Of a stretch of 64,000 nucleotides of DNA, positions 55,716-64,000 are shown in pieces; position 1 is the first letter of the stretch; each line of letters begins with the position of its first letter. The notes below the pieces were generated by a model. That model worked only from the letters and a program-made list of their open reading frames with translations. It did no database searches and was not told the DNA's origin. The translations under genes and the position numbers were made by a program. Origin of the DNA: JAWKNZ01 sp041391425 (GTDB lineage Bacteria; Bdellovibrionota_B; Oligoflexia; Oligoflexales; JAWKNZ01); contig JAWKNZ010000003.1 in NCBI GenBank assembly GCA_041391425.1, forward strand, positions 390,376-454,375. Direction: 5' to 3'.

Positions 55716-56261
55716 TTAAAATAGTAAATCATCGGCAACTTGCCGGGCTTTTTCTTCTCCTGATAAGATTTCAACTAGGCGAAGTGCGAAATGCATCGCA
55801 GTTCCCGGTCCTTGGCTTGTAGTTATGTTTCCATCTGTAACAACTTTTTCGTCTTTGACAAGCTCATGGCAATTTAGATCCTTTTGATAAAAGGGATAAC
55901 AGGTCGCTCTTTTAGATTTAAGCAATCCTGCCTTTGAGAGTACTAATGGTGCTGCGCAAATAGCAGCAACATATGCCCCCCGCTCAGACATATCTGTCAC
56001 TAGAGTATTAACTTCGCTGCTTGCGAGTAAGTTATCAGTGCCAGGTTGTCCACCAGGGAGGATAACCATATCAAACGAATTAGAAGCAACAGCATTCAAA
56101 TGTGTTTCTGCAAGTAATTTCATTTTATGTGCGCCGATCACTTGCTCATTTGCTATTGTCGCAGTCGTTACTTCTACTGCTCCTCTTCTCAAGACATCTA
56201 TAATAGTTGTGACTTCTATTTCTTCACAACCGTCAGCTAATATAACTAATGCAGTAGCCAT
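55716..56261 (-). CDS. DJ-1/PfpI-family protein (YajL-like)
   Basis: 181 residues, single DJ-1 domain. The conserved acidic residues in GCEEIE (11-16) and the nucleophile C102 in AAICAAP are present, with ILPGGQPGTDNL before it and VVTDGNITTSQGPGTAMHFA after it. Members act as protein or nucleotide deglycases or redox-stress chaperones; the exact activity is disputed. A near-perfect ribosome site, AAGGAGGT, lies six bases before the ATG, suggesting strong translation. Confidence 0.93.
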   Translation of the reverse strand: MATALVILADGCEEIEVTTIIDVLRRGAVEVTTATIANEQVIGAHKMKLLAETHLNAVASNSFDMVILPGGQPGTDNLLASSEVNTLVTDMSERGAYVAAICAAPLVLSKAGLLKSKRATCYPFYQKDLNCHELVKDEKVVTDGNITTSQGPGTAMHFALRLVEILSGEEKARQVADDLLF

Positions 56262-56400
56262 ATGTACCTCCTTCTAAGGCTTTATTACCGGTAAAAGTTA
56301 TCATTTTCGATATAAGAATCCAAGTAAGTAGGGATATTATTAGGTAGCTTTTGATTAAACTGTAATCAGCAATAGATGAATGATGTCCTAGGTTTCTTTC

Positions 56401-56486
56401 CCGTTATTTTGAGCCGCAGGCCAAGAACCTCTAGCTTTGCACTCGTGCTTAATAATTTCGAGATGCTTCGTTTCACTCAATATGGC
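56401..56486. repeat. Family-2 hairpin repeat, copy 3
   Basis: CCGTTATTTTGAGCCGCAGG at the left pairs imperfectly with TTTCACTCAATATGGC at the right; AATAATTTCGAGATGCTTCG matches the arms at 4914 and 12130. Lies between the DJ-1 and MBL-fold genes, upstream of the former. Confidence 0.7.
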
Positions 56487-56535
56487 TATCCTGCATGTTT
56501 ATGTGCATAGGGTAAGCTAAATAGCGTGGCAAATT

Positions 56536-57524
56536 TTATTTTTTATTTCCTTTTTTACCGAGGTCAATTTCTAGCCCATCATAAGCCATTTGTAGCTCAG
56601 GGCCTTCAGGGAGGTCTTGATGTGGCCACAATATATCTTCGGCTTGCATGGCGGTGTTTAAATAAGATTTTGACTTTCTGAAATACTGGTCTAATTTAAC
56701 TTCTGATGCCCATGGGTCATGGTGGAATAGGACTAATTTTTTAATTCCTTCACGTATGGCCAAGTCAATACCAATAGGTGCAGAGCAATGTCCCCAATCA
56801 AACCTGTTTACTAATTCTTCGGGCTCATATTGAGCGTCAAAAGCTATAAGATCGACGTTCTGGTAATAAGGGAGATCTTTGCCTAACTCTTCTCGTGATT
56901 GTCGTTTAAATTCGCCATCAAACCCGACAACAATAGATTGATTATCGCCTTCGAAACGGTAGCCAAAAGAGCCTCCCGGATGGTCTAAACAAAAGGGGGA
57001 TATACTTATATTTTCGATTTGAACCTTCTCATATGGTTCTATCCTCTTAAATTCAATTTTAGCATCAAGATCTCCCCACTTAAGTGGAAAAGTGATACCG
57101 TCAAATAAGTTTTTTATTATTTTTGGTGCTAATTTATGTACGTGATAAATAGTGATGTGTGTGCCTTTCATAAAAACGGGCACGAAGAAGGGTAAACCGG
57201 AAATATGATCCATATGTAGATGGGTTAAAAAGACGTTGAAGTTGGAACGGCGTCCTAGTTTTGCAGTTCCAAGATCTCTTAATCCGGAACCCATATCGAC
57301 GATCAAAGAGTTTGAGTCGGAGCATACTTCTACGCAAGGAGTATTGCCACCATAGACGATGGGTTTTCGTAGCTCACCGACCACGAGCATTTTCAAAAAT
57401 CGTCGAGATTCGAAACTCCCTTGTTTTTGGCAGCTCCAATTAACTCCGATAGCATGTCTAGCAAACCATCATGGGTCGTCGCCCTAGGAATAGAGCCTCT
57501 TGTTCCCCAACATTTTAACTTCAT
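56536..57524 (-). pseudogene. MBL-fold metallohydrolase with a -1 frameshift near the N-terminus
   Basis: The main frame (286 codons to 57396) has the metallo-beta-lactamase site LTHLHMDHISGLPF, GFDGE for the later metal ligand, and FHHDP. Its start (TTG) is poor and lacks the first beta strand. Upstream an ATG at 57524 encodes MKLKCWGTRGSIPRA and continues to NLDDF then TGA. One added T in the run at 57395-57399 gives NLDDFLKMLVVGELRKPIVY, and the YGGNTPCVEV that follows is the standard MBL start block. The gene is thus broken by one base, mis-sequenced, or read by slippage at T TTT TGA. Substrate likely a phosphodiester or lactone. Confidence 0.78.
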
Positions 57525-57804
57525 AAACAAAATCTCATTATTTTTTGATGATTTAGGCACATGGTAAAATATTTCCCAAAATCAATATCTTATGTCTACT
57601 TAAAGTTGATCGGTTGGTAGTAGTGGTTTCATTAGGAATTCAAGAAATATAGCAATAATTATATACAGTTAAATGAAAAAAGCAACATTAACAGAGGTTT
57701 GAAGCCTTGTGAGTATTCTGCTTATCGAAGGTCAGGTGGGAGCTCTTCCTGTACTTGCAGGGTAGTTTACCTATCGTTGTGCGTAAGCAAAGATCTCCTC
57801 CTTG

Positions 57805-58481
57805 CTATTTTTTAAAAAGTTGCTCAGCTAACTCCATTTGACGCGATTTAGGGTGAGGCTTATCACTTTTAGAATGCATATTTAAAAAATCATACTTAAT
57901 GGCATCTTTGTCTATTGGTTTTTTTGCTAAACATTGCACCACATTGGTGCCATTGATCATTGCCTCTTGATAAAATAATATAAGAAGCCCGCTCATATGC
58001 TTTAGGATTTCATTTACTTTGTAATAATGATCTAGATGGGATTCGTGTAGGCTAAAGCTCTTTCCATCGACTCAATACCTACCGATTCAATTAGAATAGT
58101 TCCACCTTGCTTTATCCCTCGGATCATTTCAGGAAAAAAGCGCATTAAAGAAGGCTTAAACCTAGTCATAATGATAGAATCATATTCCATGGGCTGCATC
58201 ATAAAAAAATCTAGATCTAATACCTGTGCATCAATATCCAGTTTTTTTGTAATTGCAGTTTCTTTTGCAAGTGAAACGGCAGTATTAGAAATGTCGAATC
58301 CCTTTACAGAGAAGCCATTTTCAGCCAAAAATATCGAGTTTTGGCCGACTCCCATAGCGACATCAAGCGCCAGTCCTTTTTGCAAACGTGGTAGCATATC
58401 CTTAAGAAAATAATTAACTTCAGGGTTAGTGTTTTCATCTTTTTGGTAAAATTGATTCCAATATTCTTTTGCATCTACCAC
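57805..58481 (-). pseudogene. Class I SAM methyltransferase (TehB-like) split by a -1 frameshift
   Basis: The first frame (149 codons) holds motif I LALDVAMGVGQNSIFLAENG, VKGFDISNTAVSLA and the motif IV region DLDFFMMQPMEYDSIIMTRF, ending ...ALAYTNPI-stop at 58032. One base back at AAT CCC ATC the frame reads SHLDHYYKVNEILKHMSG, continuing into LLILFYQEAMINGTNVVQCL and AKKP, the usual C-terminus of such enzymes. So a single-base loss in CCC (58038-58040) splits one gene of about 225 residues. Small-molecule methyltransferase; substrate unknown. Confidence 0.75.
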
Positions 58482-58576
58482 GTTACATCACTCCCATTAT
58501 TAGGTGCGAAAGTTCGCAAGTATGAACTTTAAAACTAAAAGTTTTTATGTTAACCCTTTTAACCAGTCTCTTGGTT

Positions 58577-59467
58577 TTAAAACTCTTCATATAGGTTTGC
58601 TTCTGGTGATCCCTTTTCTTCTTGTCTAGCATACTCCCACTTTACATATGGAGGCATGGACATCAGTATGGACTCTGTGCGCCCTCCAGTCTGCAACCCG
58701 AAAAGTGTTCCACGGTCATAGACCAAATTAAATTCTACATAGCGCCCTCGGCGGTATAGTTGAAACTCTCTTTCTCTTTCCCCGTACTGAGTATTTTTTC
58801 TTTTTGCTACAATAGGTCTGTAGGCTTTGATATAGTGGTCACCGACACTTCTCATGAACTTAAAGCTATCTTCAAAGCCATGCTCATTTAAATCGTCAAA
58901 AAATAATCCACCTATTCCTCTTTGCTCGTTTCTATGTTTTAAATAAAAATAATCATCACACCATTTTTTGTATTTAGGATAAGCATCGAGCCCAAATGGT
59001 TCACAGGCAGCCCTAGCTGTTTTATGCCATTCAATAGCATCTTCTTCAAATGCATAATAAGGAGTTAAGTCAAAACCGCCGCCAAACCACCAGACAGGCT
59101 CTGCACCTTCACGAGATGCAATGAAAAATCGCACGTTTGCATGAGAGGTTGGAACATAGGGGTTACGGGGATGGATGACTAGAGAAACTCCAAGAGCTTC
59201 AAACTTTCTTCCTGCTAGCTCTGTCCGGTGTGCTGTTGCAGCCGCGGGTAGCTCATCACCGACAACATGAGAAAAATTCACTCCGCCTGATTCGAAAACA
59301 GTTCCATTATTTAAAACGCGAGTACGTCCGCCTCCACGCAACGAACCATTTCTATTCCATTCGTCAATTGTGAATTTGTTTTTTCCATCCTCTTCTTCTA
59401 ATTGTTTGCAAATATCGTCTTGTAAATTAAGTAAATAGCTTTTGACCTCGGAAATTTTTTCTTCCAT
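58577..59467 (-). CDS. hemF: Oxygen-dependent coproporphyrinogen III oxidase
   Basis: 296 residues, full length. It oxidatively decarboxylates coproporphyrinogen III to protoporphyrinogen IX with O2 in haem synthesis. Signature blocks are GGGRTRVLNNGTVFESGGVN, HPRNPYVPTSHANVRFF, WWFGGGFDLTPYY, KHRNEQRGIGGLFFDD and RRGRYVEFNLVYDRGT. The O2-dependent form indicates aerobic growth. It lies last in a minus-strand run with gmhB and an ArsC-type gene, 106 bases after the latter. Confidence 0.96.
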   Translation of the reverse strand: MEEKISEVKSYLLNLQDDICKQLEEEDGKNKFTIDEWNRNGSLRGGGRTRVLNNGTVFESGGVNFSHVVGDELPAAATAHRTELAGRKFEALGVSLVIHPRNPYVPTSHANVRFFIASREGAEPVWWFGGGFDLTPYYAFEEDAIEWHKTARAACEPFGLDAYPKYKKWCDDYFYLKHRNEQRGIGGLFFDDLNEHGFEDSFKFMRSVGDHYIKAYRPIVAKRKNTQYGEREREFQLYRRGRYVEFNLVYDRGTLFGLQTGGRTESILMSMPPYVKWEYARQEEKGSPEANLYEEF

Positions 59468-59573
59468 ATTCCCTTCCTCCCCAAAGATAGATTGGTATCA
59501 ATAGCATCACATTTTGCTGCTGTATATCTCGCTGATGGCCTGACTTTATAGTATTTTTAGTAAACAATCCAGT

Positions 59574-60026
59574 TCAGAAATATTGATGGAGGCCTTTGAC
59601 AAAGGTGCCTATTTCGTCTCGAACACGGCTGTAAATAGCAAGTGCTGGCTCAGATTTAAGATCTTTTGCTATGGTCGGTGGGTCATCAAAGCTGTGATGG
59701 ATTACTTTAGCTCCAGGGAAGATGGGACAAGATTCGGCAGCGTTATTGCAAACTGTTACCACTAAATCGAATTTTATGTGTCTAATTTCCTCAAGAGTTT
59801 TTGAAGCTTGTCGGGAGATATCGATGCCGATTTCTCTCATGACTTGAACTGCATTCAAATTGATACCGTGAGCTACAATGCCTGCAGAGTGTGCAGTGAT
59901 ATCTTTATGCAAGTGATGGCACCATCCTTCGGCCATCTGGCTGCGGCATGAATTCCCTGTGCACAAAAAAAGAACTTTTTTATTTTCAGTATCCGTAGGC
60001 ATCTCTAATCCTGTTAGTTTCACCAT
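59574..60026 (-). CDS. arsC: ArsC-type arsenate reductase (low-MW phosphatase fold)
   Basis: 150 residues. The P-loop C22-TGNSC-R28 (LCTGNSCRSQMAEGW) is the low-molecular-weight tyrosine phosphatase site, and a later CNNAAESCPIFPG has the two cysteines (C-x6-C) of the thioredoxin-coupled arsenate reductase relay. It would reduce arsenate to arsenite. No arsR, arsB or acr3 lies nearby, so detoxification would need efflux genes elsewhere. An ATG eight codons in is an alternative start. It follows gmhB by 24 bases. Confidence 0.88.
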   Translation of the reverse strand: MVKLTGLEMPTDTENKKVLFLCTGNSCRSQMAEGWCHHLHKDITAHSAGIVAHGINLNAVQVMREIGIDISRQASKTLEEIRHIKFDLVVTVCNNAAESCPIFPGAKVIHHSFDDPPTIAKDLKSEPALAIYSRVRDEIGTFVKGLHQYF

Positions 60027-60050
60027 GATTTCTCGTCTACTATTATATTT

Positions 60051-60626
60051 TCAGACTTGTCGCGATGGTTTTTGTTGCAAAATAAAGTGGTAAGCCTCAA
60101 GTAGGCTGGCACAATAATGGGTGGCTTTTTCATGAGTATCATATTGCCCTGACACTACCTGAATAGATTGAATTCCTAGGTTTATTCCCAGTTCAATATC
60201 AGAGGCTTTATCTCCAACAAGGTAGCTTGCATTTAAATTTACATTCCATCGTTTCATAGCTTGCTGCACTAAATTAGGCTTTGGTTTTCTACAGATACAT
60301 TCAGCGCGGTACTTGGCTATTTTTCCTTTGGGGTGATGTGGGCATATAAAAAAATCGTCAATTGCAACGCCGTAGTTAGTTTCTAGTTCTTGATTCATGA
60401 ATTTGTGTAATTTTTCGACGTCTTGTTCGTTAAAGTAACCTCTAGCAATACCTGATTGATTAGTGATGACGAGTAGAAGAAAACCTTGAGCCTTTAAGCC
60501 TTTTAAGGCTTCACCTACGCCTGGAAGGATTTGCAGTTCAGTTGTTTTATAAACGTAGCCGGTGTCTAAATTAAGAACGCCATCTCTGTCTAAGAAAATA
60601 GCTTTTTTTTTATCCTTGCGTTCCAA
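60051..60626 (-). CDS. gmhB: D-glycero-beta-D-manno-heptose-1,7-bisphosphate 7-phosphatase
   Basis: 191 residues, HAD phosphatase used to make ADP-heptose for the LPS inner core. FLDRDGVLNLDTGYV carries the nucleophile Asp, VITNQSGIARG follows, and the zinc loop CPHHPKG ... CICRKPKP is diagnostic for GmhB. The acidic motif GDKASDIELGINLGI closes the active site. It starts eight bases after a small upstream gene and precedes the ArsC-type gene. Confidence 0.94.
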   Translation of the reverse strand: MERKDKKKAIFLDRDGVLNLDTGYVYKTTELQILPGVGEALKGLKAQGFLLLVITNQSGIARGYFNEQDVEKLHKFMNQELETNYGVAIDDFFICPHHPKGKIAKYRAECICRKPKPNLVQQAMKRWNVNLNASYLVGDKASDIELGINLGIQSIQVVSGQYDTHEKATHYCASLLEAYHFILQQKPSRQV

Positions 60627-60634
60627 TTTGCTTC

Positions 60635-60898
60635 CTAAGCTGACTTGGATTTGGCCCGTTCATAGAGCCAAATTTTATCTTTTTCCGAGATTGCATATGG
60701 AGCTACAAGTTTAAAAAACCTACGATAAACTTCTCTTACTTCCGCAATATTTTCTGAATTTGCAACTAGAAAATCTGCGTGTTTCAGTAAATCTTGTGAT
60801 TGCCAATAATCACGAATAGGGATTTCAATTTCTATTACTTTCAATCCTGCTTCATAGTCGGAGCTAACTTTAATTGATGAATAATAGATTTGTTTTCC
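60635..60898 (-). CDS. Small protein with unusual start, between the H1-like gene and gmhB
   Basis: The conserved-looking frame (MKVIEIEIPIRDYWQSQDLL ... IWLYERAKSKSA) has a TTG at 60844, but the frame reads protein-like further back (HLVVGKQIYYSSIKVSSDYE). An AGGAG overlaps the end of the upstream gene and would serve an ATT or CTG start near 60898-60904. No ATG, GTG or TTG is available there. About 88 residues if extended. Function unknown; it is coupled to gmhB by an eight-base gap. Confidence 0.55.
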   Translation of the reverse strand, partial: GKQIYYSSIKVSSDYEAGLKVIEIEIPIRDYWQSQDLLKHADFLVANSENIAEVREVYRRFFKLVAPYAISEKDKIWLYERAKSKSA

Positions 60899-60924
60899 AA
60901 CAACTAAATGCTTGGCAATCAGAG

Positions 60925-61695
60925 CTAACTCCTTTTAGTTTTTTTCTTTGCAGTCGCTTTTTTAGCCGTAGCTTTCTTAGCTGTTGCTTTTTTAGCAGTG
61001 GCTTTCTTAGCTGTTGTTTTCTTTGCTGTTGTTGCTTTTGTCGTAGTTTTTTTAGCTGTTGTTTTCTTTGCTGTTGTTGCTTTTGTCGTAGTTTTTTTAG
61101 CTGTTGTTTTCTTTGCTACCGTCTCACTTGTTTTTGTTTGCTCTTTTTTAGAAGCGGGGTTGGCTTTGGAAGCAGCCGGCTTACTTTCTTTTTCTTGTGC
61201 TTTAGTAGCTATCGGCGCCTTCTCCGCTTTTTTAGAAGAAGTTGAATCTATTTTTTCAGGCTGACTATTAGGAGCTGTTTGGGTGCCTTTCGCCTGTTCT
61301 TTCTTGTCTTTTTTCTCTTTTTTTGCCTCGGCGATTTTATCGTTCGCCGGATTTGCTTCGATGCTAGGCTGATTTTTATTTCTGTCTTCCATTGCCTTGG
61401 CTAAAGTTTGTTCTGCTTCTTCGACATCTTTCATCTCTATTTCGCGATGGACGACTCGATATAATCTGGGCCATAGGGTGCGGTCTTTTCTCAGCCAGCC
61501 TTCAAATAGTTTGCGTGCTGCTCTATTTATAAGGGCTTCATTTGTGAAATACTGGCTGAAGTCACGAGCTTGTTCTTTTTCTTTTAATGCTCTTATATGT
61601 TTGGGCAGAATTAAAAGTTCTGAGTTTCGTGCCCTTAATATTACCGTCCCTTGCGAATGTATAATTTCTACTGGCAGCATGCCTTCACTCTCCAA
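60925..61695 (-). CDS. Protein with histone H1-like Lys/Ala/Thr repeat tail
   Basis: 256 residues. Residues 1-105 form a folded N-terminal part (TVILRARNSELLILPKHIRA, FEGWLRKDRTLWPRLYRVVH). From about 120 on the protein is a disordered, strongly basic tail. Its last 75 residues are KKTTAKK and KKATAKK repeats like those of histone H1 and AlgP, which bind DNA, RNA or polyphosphate. The tail includes a perfect 15-residue (45-base) tandem repeat. The first gene of the minus-strand run leading to gmhB, arsC and hemF. Repeat number probably varies between strains. Confidence 0.8.
   Translation of the reverse strand: MESEGMLPVEIIHSQGTVILRARNSELLILPKHIRALKEKEQARDFSQYFTNEALINRAARKLFEGWLRKDRTLWPRLYRVVHREIEMKDVEEAEQTLAKAMEDRNKNQPSIEANPANDKIAEAKKEKKDKKEQAKGTQTAPNSQPEKIDSTSSKKAEKAPIATKAQEKESKPAASKANPASKKEQTKTSETVAKKTTAKKTTTKATTAKKTTAKKTTTKATTAKKTTAKKATAKKATAKKATAKKATAKKKTKRS
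61007..61117. repeat. 45-bp tandem repeat, 2.5 copies, inside the H1-like gene
   Basis: The unit starting TTAGCTGTTGTTTTCTTTGC occurs at 61007, 61052 and (partial) 61097 without mismatch. It encodes KKTTAKKTTTKATTA on the minus strand, so copy-number change keeps the frame. Confidence 0.9.
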
Positions 61696-61838
61696 AATTT
61701 AGAATCTTTGTCTTAAAAATAATCAAAATATCTACAAAGCACTTTCATGCATTGGCGAATTGCGTATTCATGAGAGTCTAGCTTTTCTCTAAGGTTGTCA
61801 ACTTAGATGTTTTGTATAATATATCTATTTTTTAAACA

Positions 61839-62624
61839 TCACCCTTGTGGGCTTAGCCCCTTTCTACTAGAACAATTTGCATCTTCTCCTGAAATCATAC
61901 CTTCATTTTCTAGTAAAGCTACAGCCTTATGTCTAGAACGGAACACTTTAAATGGGTAAGAGCTTTGTGGTGAACGTGGGCTATACCCTACATATTCTTT
62001 TAAGAAAAAAGATTTAAAGTATTTAATCGTTTCTATAAAGGCGTCTTTATAGTCAGGACTGATATCCATATTGGTGCAATCAATTAGCAAATTCCATGCA
62101 GAATGCCACTGCATCAAGTTATTCATGAGTTTACTTTTTAATGCAAGTAGCTTTTCTTGGCTATCGATTGTCGCCTCAAATGCGAAGCTCATTTCAACAA
62201 CATGCTGGCGAAAATGGTTTTCAAATTGTATAGAAGATCTAAAATTCCCGGGTGTTACCTCGCGTTTTTCTCTAAGCACGATTGCCTTAATAGCCTCATC
62301 TTCTGAGGGAAGGACCTCAAAAGGGAGTGCTGTATGGCCTTTTTTTTCATCAAAACCGTAGCCTATAGCTTTGCGTAAAAATAAGCCTTCGAAAAACTTA
62401 AGCATTGATGCAAAAGCTTCAACTACGGTTTTATTATTGGGATCGAGACTAATTTTGCTACAGTCTATTAGGCATTTATAAGGAGAATGCCAGGTTTTGA
62501 GTTCTTGCATCCACTGAGTTCGCCATTTTGCAACGTCTGTATTTGACGAGAACAGAAATTCATCATCAAAAGATTGATAAATTATTTTGTTTTTATAATC
62601 GTGCTCGAATTTTGCTTTTAACAT
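61839..62624 (-). CDS. Protein of two tandem STAS-like domains
   Basis: 261 residues built from an internal duplication. The first half (LKTWHSPYKCLIDCSKISLD, then MLKFFEGLFLRKAIGYGF and PFEVLPSEDEAIKAI) aligns with the second (LMQWHSAWNLLIDCTNMDIS, IKYFKSFFLKEYVGYSPR, PFKVFRSRHKAVALL). The LIDC strand and following helix resemble SpoIIAA/STAS-like folds. No serine phosphorylation site is evident. It starts three bases after the VKOR-DsbA gene, so the two are cotranscribed and probably coupled. Confidence 0.75.
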   Translation of the reverse strand: MLKAKFEHDYKNKIIYQSFDDEFLFSSNTDVAKWRTQWMQELKTWHSPYKCLIDCSKISLDPNNKTVVEAFASMLKFFEGLFLRKAIGYGFDEKKGHTALPFEVLPSEDEAIKAIVLREKREVTPGNFRSSIQFENHFRQHVVEMSFAFEATIDSQEKLLALKSKLMNNLMQWHSAWNLLIDCTNMDISPDYKDAFIETIKYFKSFFLKEYVGYSPRSPQSSYPFKVFRSRHKAVALLENEGMISGEDANCSSRKGLSPQG

Positions 62625-62627
62625 AGA

Positions 62628-63863
62628 TTAATTGCCAGCCAATATTTTTTCGATTTCAAGCTTAATTTCAAAGTAGCTATGATTGCCTAATAATTTTCTT
62701 CCGTTGATAAAGACAGTTGGAGTTCCTGTTAAGCCATTATCATTAGCTATTTGAATGTCATCTCTAATTTTTTCAACTATAGATTTGTCAGCAAGGCAAG
62801 CATTGATTTGATCATCTGTTAGCCCAATCTGCTTTGCCCAGAGTTTTGATTGCTCAATGGATGCAGAGGACTGCTCTGTATATGCTAAGTCATGGAATTG
62901 CCAAAACTTTCCATAAGCGCCAGAGCACCTGGCAAGTATTGCTGAGGTACATGCTGTTTCATGAAACTTACCTTTAATGCCAGGGTTGCACTTCTGATCT
63001 AGTGGATAATTTTTAAACACAACTAGAATTTGGTCGCCATATTCGTCTTTCAGTTTTTTTAACGATTGAAACATTTGTCTACATGCAGGGCATTGGAAAT
63101 CAGCGAATTCAATGACTTTTACTTTGGCAGAATCACTTCCTGCTCTGTAATCTTCTCCTAGGCCAGAATAGGCGGACATATTAATCGGGATATTATGTAT
63201 TTCTTTTGATAAAAGCTCTAGGGGCTTTTGAGTGTTTTCTGAATTTAGTTCAGGACCTTGTGAAGGGTTTTGCTTCGACTGTGAGCTAAGCATACTAAAT
63301 CCTGCCACAACCACAGCTACGATGACTAATGCAGTCGATGCCCCCGTAAAAAGCTCTTTTAGGTTTATCTTTGGGTAGCTTTTTCTATAAACGATAAAAG
63401 CTATTAGCTGTGCTATTGTAACGACATAAATTCCTATACATGTAAGGCAAAAGGCCCCCAAATCAAAAGCCGAGATACTGGCGAGGGCAATTGAAGTGAG
63501 AAAACCGATAGAAACGAGTAGGCCATATGCTTGTAAGTGTGCTGCCCTTTGTACTTTATTTCCCAGCGTTATTAAGCCTAGTAGTAGCATGGCTAAAAAA
63601 TACCCTAACCCATAGACACCCAATGGGATGCCTAAAATCTCAGAATATTTACTGCTGGCTACATCATCACAATTAAATGTCTGGTTGATATTGCAGAAGG
63701 CATTAGTACTGCCAGAAGCTTTCAACTGTAAGTGGTGGTTTATAGAATATATTGAAACGGCGATGCCAATGATTGAAAACAGAATTCCCCACTTCATCCA
63801 CTTTTGAACTAAGGTGGGTGCAGCATCTTCCGTTGTCTCCATATTTTCACTTTCGGTATTCAT
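62628..63863 (-). CDS. VKOR-DsbA fusion, disulphide-bond-forming protein
   Basis: 411 residues. Residues about 25-200 are a VKOR-family quinone reductase with membrane helices, the CNINQTFNCDDVASSKYSEI loop (two cysteines) and the active CLTC in FCLTCIGIYVV. A linker leads to a periplasmic thioredoxin domain with FADFQCPACRQMF (C258, C261) and the cis-proline loop GTPTVFINGRKLLG. It should oxidise cysteines in exported proteins and pass electrons to quinone by itself, replacing DsbA plus DsbB. The many cysteine-rich exported proteins in this window are plausible clients. Confidence 0.93.
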   Translation of the reverse strand: MNTESENMETTEDAAPTLVQKWMKWGILFSIIGIAVSIYSINHHLQLKASGSTNAFCNINQTFNCDDVASSKYSEILGIPLGVYGLGYFLAMLLLGLITLGNKVQRAAHLQAYGLLVSIGFLTSIALASISAFDLGAFCLTCIGIYVVTIAQLIAFIVYRKSYPKINLKELFTGASTALVIVAVVVAGFSMLSSQSKQNPSQGPELNSENTQKPLELLSKEIHNIPINMSAYSGLGEDYRAGSDSAKVKVIEFADFQCPACRQMFQSLKKLKDEYGDQILVVFKNYPLDQKCNPGIKGKFHETACTSAILARCSGAYGKFWQFHDLAYTEQSSASIEQSKLWAKQIGLTDDQINACLADKSIVEKIRDDIQIANDNGLTGTPTVFINGRKLLGNHSYFEIKLEIEKILAGN

Positions 63864-64000
63864 GGAACCTCCTTTTCCGATATCCTAACAATCTAACTTA
63901 ATTATTGTGGGTTATACAAGGCACTAGTCTATAAGCATCTCCATTAAAGTCGCGTTTTGGTTATTTTATGATCACTTAGTGTCGCTTAGTGAAATCGCAA

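Noticed and set aside
34588..58481. Programmed frameshifting as the general explanation for the split genes
   Set aside because: Two sites resemble slippery heptamers, but others (around GC AAA CAT and T CCC ATC) do not. Single-base loss or undercalling explains all of them.
61007..61117. Possible CRISPR-like array
   Set aside because: Units are directly adjacent with no spacers and encode the repeated peptide of a real gene.
60874..61245. Cys/Phe/Ser-rich open frame on the plus strand
   Set aside because: It is the antisense of the Lys/Ala/Thr repeats of the H1-like gene; the repeats explain both its openness and its composition.

Overview
The window is a chromosomal segment of a low-GC, Gram-negative, aerobic bacterium. 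It carries HemF, SCO1/SenC, GmhB, many lipoproteins and an outer-membrane barrel, but no rRNA, tRNA, phage or insertion sequence that I can recognise. The lipoprotein-rich gene content (RCC1, PA14, DUF4360-like, TPR proteins), PilZ proteins and a VKOR-DsbA fusion suggest a predatory or gliding lineage such as Bdellovibrionota/Oligoflexia. That placement is inference.

Layout. 1-4.7 kb: tryptophan/aminophenol catabolism. An aldehyde dehydrogenase end, a catalytic 2-aminophenol-1,6-dioxygenase-type subunit, a fusion of the partner subunit with a RidA-type aminomuconate deaminase, and kynurenine formamidase form one operon, with tryptophan 2,3-dioxygenase convergent to it. 5-12 kb: a tightly coupled four-gene minus-strand operon encoding a coiled-coil protein, a MotA-like and a MotB/OmpA-like membrane motor pair, and a 1436-residue SF1 helicase. 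It resembles Zorya anti-phage systems but has a different effector, and is the best candidate here for an undescribed system. 12.6-25 kb: a peptidoglycan M23 peptidase, surface lipoproteins, PilZ, a PAS histidine kinase, an FMN glutamate-synthase-like enzyme, a methyltransferase, YhbY and YcgN. 25.7-31 kb: a ClpX-like AAA+ ATPase, methylmalonate-semialdehyde dehydrogenase and a haem-binding chemoreceptor. 31.6-34.5 kb: a sodium/solute symporter overlapping a zinc-ribbon, N2227-like methyltransferase with a PqqD-like tail.

34.6-44.5 kb is rich in broken genes: a repeat protein, an extensin-like protein, a PilZ membrane protein, an SLT transglycosylase and a Gly/Tyr-rich lipoprotein. Further apparent frameshifts occur at 47.4, 57.4 and 58.0 kb. 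All seven simple junctions are minus-one shifts, most at short homopolymers. They are therefore true decay, sequence undercalls, or (less likely) recoding. 44.6-56.3 kb: surface and periplasmic proteins, SCO1, Uup ABC-F, a TPR pair and a DJ-1 protein. 56.5-63.9 kb: an MBL-fold enzyme, HemF, an ArsC-type reductase, GmhB, a histone H1-like protein and VKOR-DsbA.

Three families of small non-coding palindromic repeats lie between genes. One family has four copies with GTAACTATTCAGCGTA termini. Two insertions supply the stop codon of the neighbouring gene.
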